This document shows, piece after piece, positions 1-7,400 of a DNA stretch of 10,456 nucleotides. The translations under genes were made by a program, and so were the position numbers. The notes below the pieces were generated by a model that was not told the DNA's origin, made no database searches, and worked only from the letters and a program-made list of their open reading frames with translations. Source of the stretch: Lachnospiraceae bacterium (GTDB lineage: Bacteria; Bacillota; Clostridia; Lachnospirales; Lachnospiraceae); contig CAAEEI010000125.1 of assembly GCA_900754855.1 (NCBI GenBank), forward strand, positions 1-10,456, read 5' to 3'. Position 1 is the first letter of the stretch. Every line of letters begins with the position of its first letter.

Positions 1-3000
1 CAGTGAAGGACAATCAATCGTATCTGCATAAATATATTCCGCATAAACTTGCTTGGTCTGTAAATCATCGATGATAAATTTATACGGATAATCAGAATCA
101 ACCTTACTACAAAGCCACGCCGAATTTCCAAAAAACAGACCATTAACTGTTCGGTCATACTCCGGATCGTATTCGGTAAAAAAGCGGAACCGGCCGTCAT
201 TTTCCACATACCGCGGATCATCAGGACTGATAAACACACCGTATTCGTTGCAATACCCTACTTCTTTTTTTCCGATATATACTGTCGATTTTCCATCTGT
301 CGTATTCACTTCAAAGCAGGAGTCCAGAGTGGTTTTCGTTCCTTCTTTTAGATAATTTTTTATGTTGATCCCTGCTTCGTTCCACGTTCCAATGATGTCT
401 GTATTTTTCTTTATGTTGATTGCGCCGGCAAATTTTCCGTTGACCGCTTCGATGCTGCCGTCAGTTAATATTTTAAAATTATTGTTCGCCGTGACTAAAC
501 CTTCCAATTTGATTTTTGACGCCTGTATAGCCACGCTTTCTGCGCTTTGGTTAATAGATGATATCACATCATCCTTTTTTACCGTTAGGGCGATTTCTGC
601 CGAGTGCTGGGTAATGGATGTTTCCGCTGCTGTGATACGGTTCTCCGCCTTGGCCAGATCGGATTCATAGGCGTAATAGTTTCCTACCGTGGATATGATT
701 CCATCCTTGGTGATCTTCTGGCTTGCTTCCGTCTTCCACGTTTCTAATACCGATATTTTCCCTGCCTCTGTTGTCAGCTCCGTCTTTGTCGCATAGGTCT
801 GCGATACCGTGCTGGTAATATTGTCTTTTGCCGCCGTGATAGCCGCATTCATTTGAGTCGTTGTGGAGTAGCTGGCGAATTTACCGTCTATCTCGGCTAC
901 GGCCTCCTCAATATCTGTTTGTTCAACTTTTAGGGCAATCTGTCCTTTAAGTACGGATATGTCTGCCGTAGCTGTGGATAAGGTTTTATTGACAACTTCA
1001 AGATTTTGGTTCATTGTAGTTTTATAGGCGGAAAATTCCTGCGTGGATACTTTCAGGGCAATGCTCTCCTCATTAGCGGCAATCCGCGCCGCCTGACTTG
1101 TCAGAGTCTCACCATGTTCATTCAACATATTTTCCTGCTCTGTTAATGTAACCTGTAGGGTTTTATTCCCAACTTGTACCACGGTAGAGGATATCTTTTC
1201 TGTCGCGCCATTGATTTCTGTCACTACAGAGTTGATATCTAATTTATTCCCAGCGATATTGGCATCGTCAGCTACCTTGTTGTTATCTATGGCTCCGTCA
1301 GTTATCCCGGCATTATGGACGCCATTTCCATCAATCATGGTGGTTCGTCCGTCTGAGGCGCGAACCAGCAAGCCATATTCTATGTTTTCTCCATCAAGAT
1401 ATTTTCCCAAAGTTACCCGGTTTACCGGGTTCACGGAGTTTGTGGCATCATTGACCATAATCTGGTTACCGGCAATCGATATAGCGCCGTCAGCGCTGGC
1501 CACTGTGACCAGTGCGGTGTCTATCCTTCCCGCCTTGATTTTGTTTGCAGACAGGTCGGAAATTTGTGCATCGCCAATGGCTCCCTCCAGCATCCAACCT
1601 TTAGCAGTGACCAGTTCGTCGGCGATAACTTTTTTATAATTGGCCAGATCGCCTTGTACGTTTTTGATAATTGCACTCTGGGCAGCCAATTCCTCCGCCG
1701 TTACTGTCTTAAAATCGGCGTAATCGCCTTTGATGGCTCCTACTTCTGCATTGACCGCTTTTAGGTTTTCGATAGTTGCATATTTAAGGTCTGCCTCTGT
1801 CGCAGTAAGGGAAGTGGTTTCCAGCGTACCGATACGAGCAAGAGCAGTGTTCAGCGTGCCGTTGATGTCAACGATCACTCCGGACAAAGATGATACCTGG
1901 GAATTAATCCCCTGAATAACCGGTGATCCGTTAATTACCGTTTCGATTCCGACAATGCCGTCTGCTTCCACACCATGGACGTAATAACCATTTACCGTGC
2001 CGTCTGCATTGGTGATATCTTCCACCGCTTTTGCGGCGGCCTCCAACCGGTCCTGCATCTCTTCGAAAGTGAGGGTGGTATTGGATAGCTCACAGGAGTT
2101 TTTCCCGGTTTTTTGCGGATATTCTGTCAACTTCACAATACGCTGCTTTTCTTTGGTGCCTGTCTGTTCGTCTAGTAGCAGGATCGTATCGCCAAGTCTA
2201 AAAGACATGATGGCATATTCCGGTCGCTGTGCGGCCAGGTCAATAATATCTGCGCTGTAAGACTTCGCTGGTTTTGACATATCATCCAGCTTTTTTTCAG
2301 CATCTTCTTTCAGCGTTTCGGCATCTTTGTAGTTGGTATCTTCCCACACTAATGTTTTGACTTTGGAGCTGTACTGGTAATTCTCCACGTAGTCTTTGCC
2401 GTCGTTGATGTCCCTGATACGCAGTCCCTTTGCGCCAATAGGGATGATCCTTGTGTAATAATCATAAGTATCGCTGGTCAGGTCCAGTTTCCGAAGATTT
2501 AAAGACTTTGTAAAAAATACACCCTTGTCTTCTCCGAATTGTTCCCGAAAAAAAACAACTTTATTTTTTGTGTCAAAACACATTTCACACATCCACGCAT
2601 CTTTGATTTTTTTCAGGGCTGATAGTGGCGTTACTTTCATTGTTTTCACGCTGCGCTTTTTTGTGATGTCTGTGTCAACGGTCCATCCTGTTCCAGTCAA
2701 TGCCAGATTGGCTGCATCTGTCAGGGTGACATCAACCGCGGAAAATGTTTCCAGCACCTCCGCTTCCAAATCTTCCAGATCAAGCTGACAAGTGTAGGCC
2801 GGAAAATCATCGGAAGAAACCCCGACTTCTTTTACAACGTACCAATCTTCCTTTGTTTCGACATAATATTCGTTTTTGATATCTTTGCCTTTTTTAGCCC
2901 GATATGTAAAAGAGAGTGATTTATCCGCAGTGGATAATTCGCTCTCTATGCATAAGTCTGTGTATTTTGTTATGTACCCCAGAGGGTTTTTATGCCGGTC

Positions 3001-3015
3001 ATATATTTTTAACAT
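1..3015 (-). CDS. Tail-associated protein (Tal / phage minor structural protein), C-terminus cut by window edge
   Basis: Open from the ATG at 3015 to base 1 with no stop: 1005 residues seen, the C-terminal end missing. The N-terminus (MLKIYDRHKNPLGYI) and the following 310 or so residues match the N-terminal region of Firmicute phage minor structural/Prophage_tail (Tal-like) proteins, which bind Dit and form the central tail-tip hub. After this come a linker (about 310-400), 25-residue repeats starting near residue 430, a GDAQISDL...GRIDTALVTV segment (481-505) of the type found in phage tip proteins, and a long helical and beta repeat region (about 600-820) with recurring IALKV-like strands. 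A SINQSAESVAIQASKIKLEG segment (about 819-838), common in this class, follows. Residues from about 870 on, with four Cys, are not recognised and probably start a surface- or receptor-facing part. I see no peptidoglycan hydrolase motif in the visible part. The start is fixed by AGGAGG 8 bases upstream. It is the last gene visible in the operon. Family assignment is from recognition, not a search. Confidence 0.9.
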   Translation of the reverse strand, partial: MLKIYDRHKNPLGYITKYTDLCIESELSTADKSLSFTYRAKKGKDIKNEYYVETKEDWYVVKEVGVSSDDFPAYTCQLDLEDLEAEVLETFSAVDVTLTDAANLALTGTGWTVDTDITKKRSVKTMKVTPLSALKKIKDAWMCEMCFDTKNKVVFFREQFGEDKGVFFTKSLNLRKLDLTSDTYDYYTRIIPIGAKGLRIRDINDGKDYVENYQYSSKVKTLVWEDTNYKDAETLKEDAEKKLDDMSKPAKSYSADIIDLAAQRPEYAIMSFRLGDTILLLDEQTGTKEKQRIVKLTEYPQKTGKNSCELSNTTLTFEEMQDRLEAAAKAVEDITNADGTVNGYYVHGVEADGIVGIETVINGSPVIQGINSQVSSLSGVIVDINGTLNTALARIGTLETTSLTATEADLKYATIENLKAVNAEVGAIKGDYADFKTVTAEELAAQSAIIKNVQGDLANYKKVIADELVTAKGWMLEGAIGDAQISDLSANKIKAGRIDTALVTVASADGAISIAGNQIMVNDATNSVNPVNRVTLGKYLDGENIEYGLLVRASDGRTTMIDGNGVHNAGITDGAIDNNKVADDANIAGNKLDINSVVTEINGATEKISSTVVQVGNKTLQVTLTEQENMLNEHGETLTSQAARIAANEESIALKVSTQEFSAYKTTMNQNLEVVNKTLSTATADISVLKGQIALKVEQTDIEEAVAEIDGKFASYSTTTQMNAAITAAKDNITSTVSQTYATKTELTTEAGKISVLETWKTEASQKITKDGIISTVGNYYAYESDLAKAENRITAAETSITQHSAEIALTVKKDDVISSINQSAESVAIQASKIKLEGLVTANNNFKILTDGSIEAVNGKFAGAINIKKNTDIIGTWNEAGINIKNYLKEGTKTTLDSCFEVNTTDGKSTVYIGKKEVGYCNEYGVFISPDDPRYVENDGRFRFFTEYDPEYDRTVNGLFFGNSAWLCSKVDSDYPYKFIIDDLQTKQVYAEYIYADTIDCPSL
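1479..1728 (-). repeat. Repeated stalk segment in Tal-like protein
   Basis: Two units start with Gly-Asp at residues 430 and 455, 25 residues apart: GDYADFKTVTAEELAAQ and GDLANYKKVIADELVTAKG. They share the pattern G-D-x-A-x-[FY]-K-x-V-x-A-[ED]-E-L, and a weaker related segment (ADLKYATIENLKAVNAEVG) lies just before. They are likely trimeric coiled-coil stalk units below the hub domain. The GDAQISDL...DTALVTV segment follows directly. The boundaries are approximate, and the trimeric stalk role is inferred from similar phage tip proteins. Confidence 0.6.
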
Positions 3016-3023
3016 GGGGTACG

Positions 3024-3029
3024 CCTCCT
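3024..3029 (-). promoter_or_regulatory. Shine-Dalgarno site of the Tal-like gene
   Basis: AGGAGG on the minus strand, 8 bases before the ATG at 3015. It decides the start of the Tal-like gene. A small inverted repeat lies immediately upstream (3030-3043). Confidence 0.85.
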
Positions 3030-3043
3030 TTGCGCCAGCGCAA
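3030..3043 (-). other. Small inverted repeat between gene stop and Tal Shine-Dalgarno
   Basis: The minus-strand sequence TTGCGCTGGCGCAA is a perfect 6+2+6 inverted repeat. It could form a 5-bp stem with a CTGG loop. It fills exactly the space between the TAA of the 131-residue gene (3046-3044) and the AGGAGG of the Tal-like gene. There is no T-run after it, so it is not an intrinsic terminator. A role in insulating or processing the Tal message is only a possibility. Confidence 0.5.
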
Positions 3044-3439
3044 TTATCTGATCATAAAGTCCAGTTCCAACAGCTCCCTAGCGGTAGGCACATGATACCG
3101 TTCCACAGCATCGCATTGTTCCAAGATAGGTTCGATCTCTACAGATTGGATATTTATCTCCACATCCATCTCCAACAGTTCATTGACTTCATCGCTTAAT
3201 ATTCTTTCATTTTCTTTTGTCAGGTCATATTTTCCTTCTTTGATGACCGGCCTTCCATTTTTGTCTTTTTTTGCAAGCCTTTCGCAGATCTTCTTCCTTT
3301 CTTCTTCGTAATTTTTGATTTCTTCTTCCATTTTTTTCATATTCCGGCTGAGGATATAATTCAGTTTCGGCGGATAGACCTGATCAATCACTCCCTTAAT
3401 CAAGGCATTATGTCTGGCAATAATTTCTTTAACCTTCAT
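3044..3439 (-). CDS. Small helical phage tail-module protein, unrecognised function
   Basis: 131 residues, acidic and basic mixed, and almost entirely predicted helix. The segment KLNYILSRNMKKMEEEIKNY (about residues 25-44) is a charged helix followed by EERKKICERL. A short loop with KKDKNGRPVIKEGKYDLT comes next, and then an acidic stretch LSDEVNELLEMDVEINIQSV. The layout of a 'SRN' helix, a 'DxxGxPV' loop and a 'NELLxxxVEIxI' end recalls small phage proteins of the DUF1617 type; this is a weak resemblance from memory. The ATG at 3439 lies 2 bases after the TAG of the preceding gene, with AAGGAG at 3455-3450 (10-base spacer) inside that gene's 3' end, so translation is likely coupled. It has no signal peptide, membrane segment or catalytic motif. 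Its place between Dit and Tal suggests a tail-tip assembly factor or minor tip component, which is inference. Confidence 0.88.
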   Translation of the reverse strand: MKVKEIIARHNALIKGVIDQVYPPKLNYILSRNMKKMEEEIKNYEEERKKICERLAKKDKNGRPVIKEGKYDLTKENERILSDEVNELLEMDVEINIQSVEIEPILEQCDAVERYHVPTARELLELDFMIR

Positions 3440-3441
3440 TT

Positions 3442-3684
3442 CTATTTCACTCCTTTTTCTTTCATCATCTGTTCCTGTTCTGCGTACATCGCATCTTCAA
3501 ACATTGCCCTTTCTTTGTTCGCTTTCTCCCTGTTTTCTTTGTAAAGTTTTTGATTCATCACAGCGTTCGTATAATTAATCTCTTGCGGTTCATTAGAATT
3601 GATCCGGGCACGGAATGTAATGATTGGCGTACCGTCTTCCGTACTTGTGATTGCCGATAATGTGACTTCTTTTTTAATATTCAT
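3442..3684 (-). CDS. 80-residue phage tail-module protein, unrecognised
   Basis: The first half (MNIKKEVTLSAITSTEDGTP, then IITFRARINSNEPQEINYTN) looks like beta strands. The second half, rich in Lys, Glu and Met (KLYKENREKANKERAMFEDA, then MYAEQEQMMKEKGVK), looks like one long amphipathic helix. The ATG at 3684 is preceded by AAGGAG (3696-3691, 6-base spacer), which overlaps the stop codon of Dit, and the next gene starts 2 bases after its TAG. The packing and coupling make it a real gene despite its size. I do not recognise the family. A strand-then-helix build is compatible with a small chaperone or tip-assembly protein, but nothing in the sequence proves that. Confidence 0.85.
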   Translation of the reverse strand: MNIKKEVTLSAITSTEDGTPIITFRARINSNEPQEINYTNAVMNQKLYKENREKANKERAMFEDAMYAEQEQMMKEKGVK

Positions 3685-3690
3685 AAGCTT

Positions 3691-3697
3691 CTCCTTA
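3691..3697 (-). promoter_or_regulatory. Shine-Dalgarno overlapping the Dit stop codon
   Basis: TAAGGAG on the minus strand: the TAA stop of Dit supplies the first bases of the AAGGAG that starts the 80-residue gene, with a 6-base spacer to its ATG. Ribosomes ending Dit stop on the next gene's binding site, a typical coupled arrangement. Confidence 0.8.
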
Positions 3698-4429
3698 CAT
3701 ATAGATTGGTAATACGGTTACTTTAAGATTTACGTACTCTGTGTCAAGGGTTATTGTGTTACTTCCCGGGAGTAGCGTCGGCAATTCCCACATATCCACG
3801 TCACCGGCTTTCAGTTTCCCGTTTTCGGTGATTAGGCCGGTGATGCCGTTCAGGACGATTTTGTTCCCGGTGGTCAGGTTTTTGATCGTCACCGGCAGGT
3901 CTGCACCGGTACTGCCGTCCCGGCACAATCCCGTGATCTCTACGGATGCCGCGCCGACGGTCGGCGTCAGCTCCAGAATGGCCGGCGATACCATATTGCC
4001 GGGATTGTCGATTTGGATTGTCCCGACACCGGCGGCAGCCGCTACAACCTCGTCGCCGTGCTCATACCCTGTAAACTGCAATTCCAGCTGCTGGAACCGG
4101 TTCCGGGATGTGTCAGATAATTCTTTGATTTCTGCGTTTTCCAAAATGCCGCAGAACCCATGTTCCCACCCATCCAGCGTCAGGTCTGTGATCTCTGTCA
4201 GGTCAGCCAGAATATTGCTGATCCGGTTCCGGATATCCTCCCGGCTGGATCCGTAAACCATCAGGGTGATGGCAAGTTCTTTAAACATCGCCTCCGGCGC
4301 CTGAAAGATTGGTACCGGGCTGCCGCGCGGCCACTCGCTGTCATGATCCATCTTTCTTGGTTCGATGTCTACCCTCCACTGTTTCACCGTTTTTCCGTAT
4401 TCTGTGATATTTTTCCCGTTGATCAACAT
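3695..4429 (-). CDS. Distal tail protein (Dit, siphovirus tail-tip hub ring)
   Basis: 244 residues, in the usual range for Dit. By family knowledge Dit forms the ring joining the tail tube to the tail-tip or baseplate proteins. The N-terminal half starts MLINGKNITEYGKTVKQWRV and resembles Sipho_tail/Dit N-domains, which bind the tube. Residues from about 145 on (PAILELTPTVGAASVEITGL, then NLTTGNKIVLNG, DVDMWELPTLLPGSNTITLD) have the beta-rich pattern of the galectin-like C-terminal domain. It lies directly after the tape measure gene, the standard place. The ATG at 4429 shares one base with the tape measure stop (TAATG), and AGGAGG sits 8 bases upstream, inside the tape measure coding end. 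Its C-terminal half looks more GC-rich than the small genes that follow, possibly reflecting mosaic origin. Confidence 0.9.
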   Translation of the reverse strand: MLINGKNITEYGKTVKQWRVDIEPRKMDHDSEWPRGSPVPIFQAPEAMFKELAITLMVYGSSREDIRNRISNILADLTEITDLTLDGWEHGFCGILENAEIKELSDTSRNRFQQLELQFTGYEHGDEVVAAAAGVGTIQIDNPGNMVSPAILELTPTVGAASVEITGLCRDGSTGADLPVTIKNLTTGNKIVLNGITGLITENGKLKAGDVDMWELPTLLPGSNTITLDTEYVNLKVTVLPIYM

Positions 4430-7400
4430 TACCTTCGCCTCCTTCGGCTGCGCATCGCCAACGCGCTGCTCGTCTTGTCTATGGTGCCACCGACCAATTT
4501 TCCGGTATCAATATAAAGGTTCTGTCCCTCTGCCAAATAAGACACCGCTTGTTCTGTTAACCCCTCCAGACGGGACAGGCGTTCTTCTGGCCATGCGGCG
4601 GCTACAGGAGTATATGCCGGTCTGTTTTCCGTCAAACGGTTCAGTCGCGCCGCGCTTCCGGAAAAATCCATCTTGGACAGATATTCCGCTGCCACCTGCT
4701 GCTGTCTTGCCAACGCTGACATCAGGTTATCCGGATCAATCTTAGCCAGACGGAGTAAATTACTGGTGGTATCTGCATCAATAACATCATCTCCCGGAGA
4801 TATGCGGGTGAGGATTGCGTTGTCCGACCTTCGGACGATCATCTCTGGACCAGTAGTATCCAGCTCTTCGTCCATCCAGATTAGGTCGTCAGTGATATTG
4901 CGTCCACCGGTGCGGTATCCCTTATTTTTTAGTTTTTTTAAAATTTTATCTTTTTCTTCTGATGTCACCTTTTTACTGGTGTCCACCCCCAGCGCTTCTC
5001 CCAGTTTTTGGTATACTGTATTGTTTCCGCCGCGCTGGTAGTGGTCAGCCAGATAGACGTAGAGATCATGATGCTGTTTTTTCTCTTTTCCAGATAGTTT
5101 TTTTACCCGTGGCCCGGAGTTGATTGCTTCCAACACTTTTTCGTTCCCGCCTACAATTATCCCGCCGATGGACTGGGTAAAACCAGATGTCCCTGCTTGT
5201 CCGGACGCGCCGGAAGTCTTGGACCCCGACCCCTGAGAAGCCGACGATCCGGAAGACTGTCCGGTGATCGCCGCCACAAGGGCGGCCGTCTGGTCTTCGG
5301 CGATCGATCTGGCATTTGCCGCAAGATTTGATAATTCCCCAGCGATTGTCCCGTTGACTGCCGCTACGTCTTTATCGTACTTTGCTTTAAGTTCTGCCAG
5401 ATTCTTTTTTGCCTCCTCTTTCAAATCTTTGGTCTGTTTTTCTAACTTGTCTTTTAGGTCTTTCGTATCTTCTTCTGCCTGTTTTTGGGACAATTCCATC
5501 TTCTTTAGATAGGCTTCGCTGTATTCTGCCAGTTCTTCGTTACTCAGGTCGTTAAGAGCATGAATGGTTGCCGAAATTTCCGGTCCCATTTCCGTCAGCT
5601 CTGCCATGAGGGTTTCATCCAAAATACCCCGTCCTGCCAGTTTATCCAGCTGCGCCTGCCAGTCTTCGTATCCGGCTACTTGGGTTTTTAGATTAAACAG
5701 CAAAGTTTTTCCATCTGCAGATTCGGATTTGAACTCATCAAAAAGGCCAAAAGCATCCATAATGGCTTTCTTGCGGTCTTCCAGCGCATCCTCATATTTA
5801 TCGTTAAGATCTTCAATGTCGTCTTCTAACTGCTCATTGATGTCGTCTTCCTTTTTTTTGTAGTCTTCTTTCAGTTTGATCAGTTTTTCATTATATTCTT
5901 TTTGGGCGTCATAATACTTTTTGTCAGCTTCCAGCCGTTCCTCGGTTCCTACTGCATACTGGATGCGGACGGTATCCCAGTAATCCATCTCCGCTTTTTC
6001 GGATATTTCCCGATAAGTCGTATAAGCATCGAGAATATCGTCCATATTGCTGACTGTTCCAATTTTTCCTTTCAGCGCATTAATCTTGCTCTGGGCATCA
6101 TAGTAGGCGTCCGTCCCTTTTTTAAGCTGCTTTTGTACGCTGATCCAGTAGTTTAACTCCTCACTGATCGACCACTCATGCATCGTTGTGATGTTGGACA
6201 AATAGTTTTCCGCCGCGGAATAGATTTCCCCGTAATAATCCTCGGTATTCTTCTTTTTTCCTTTTTCCTTCCGCTTGACGGACGCTTTCAGCATATTGGA
6301 TATTGCATCTGTGTAGGCCTTTGATCCTTCTTTTGTGTGTTTGGCTACTTGTGACCAGTACCACCTCTCCTCCTTCAAGGATACTTTGTGCTCTTTTTTG
6401 TATTTTTTAAGCCACGCCGTAGCTTTGGCAAATACCTGTCCGGACATCTTATCCGCCTCTGCGCCAGCAAGAGCCGACTTATCTTTGATTCCAAACGCCA
6501 TACCTGCAGGAATTTGCTGTCCAACTTCTTTTCGGAATTTTTTTGACGGGGAATGAATATCCAATACTTCTTTAGCTTTTGCCAAAGCTGCTGCAGCCAT
6601 ATACGCTGCAGCTCTGATTGCCAATGAATTTCCTGCCCGAATTCCAGAAGCCACACCTTGGGACATATTATATCCAGCAGTATGGAATCCTGCCTGACTT
6701 CCCCTTGCTCCAGCCAATGCCTGTGTAGCTACCATCCGTGCCTGGGCCATAGCGTTTGGCGCCGCCATTCCAAGACCGGTGCCGTAGGCCATACCCGCCG
6801 CATTACCGGCAGCCTGGAAGGTGCCAGCCTGCGCTTGCAATACCGACGATGCTTTTGCCGCAATGGTCGCGCCCAAAGTCTGGATGGCCGAATCTATGCC
6901 GTTGCTTCCAGATATTCCAGCAGCTACCGCATTGCCTAAAGCAAGGCCGGCCGCTCGGTAAGCTTCCGTATTTTCCGCAACTCCCTGCACGCCAGAGGCC
7001 ACGGCAGACTTAACCGCCCCTTTTATCTTCGTTCCGCCCTTGGATACGCCATCGGCTGTGGCATCCATCAACCGCTGACCACCAGAAGAATAGCTGTCCT
7101 TTGCTTCACCCGTCCCTGTGGCTCCCGCTTCTGCTGCACCCTTTGTGGCGTCTTTAACCTTTCCAGCCCCCTCATCAACACCGGCAGCCATAGCATCACT
7201 GATTCCGCCAGAGTTTTTTGACAGATAGGACAACAAGCTGTCCATCGCGTCGATGGCCTCTTGTCCGCCTGCCTCAATGCCAGATCGCAAAGACTCCGGT
7301 ATCTGGATACCATTACTTTGCGCAATGTCCACCAATCCATCAAAAGCCCCTTGAATACTGCCTTTTAACTGGCTGATGGCCTCATCTGCGGTAATGTCGC

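Noticed and set aside
362..2788. Several plus-strand open frames of 60-142 codons (for example 1211-1639)
   Set aside because: All lie antisense to the Tal-like gene, overlap one another and show no family-like protein sequence. The minus-strand frame is open for 1005 codons and is clearly phage-like.
3952..3966. GC-rich inverted repeat CGCCGA-CGG-TCGGCG in Dit
   Set aside because: The 6-bp stem with a 3-base loop is in a GC-rich coding segment, has no T-run, and is short enough to be chance.
3741..4745. Plus-strand open frames 3741-4256, 4160-4516 and 4365-4745
   Set aside because: They are antisense to Dit and the tape measure end, which are well supported. Their products are low-information Ser/Pro/Arg-rich sequences.
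5150..5270. Ser/Gly-rich stretch in the tape measure protein considered as a possible fusion joint to an enzyme domain
   Set aside because: The following 250 residues match the usual tape measure C-terminal pattern (GPEMIVRRSDNAILTRISPG) and show no catalytic motif; it is a flexible linker.
7242..7256. Inverted repeat CCATCG-CGT-CGATGG in the tape measure gene
   Set aside because: Only 6 bp, inside coding sequence, with no associated signal; expected by chance.
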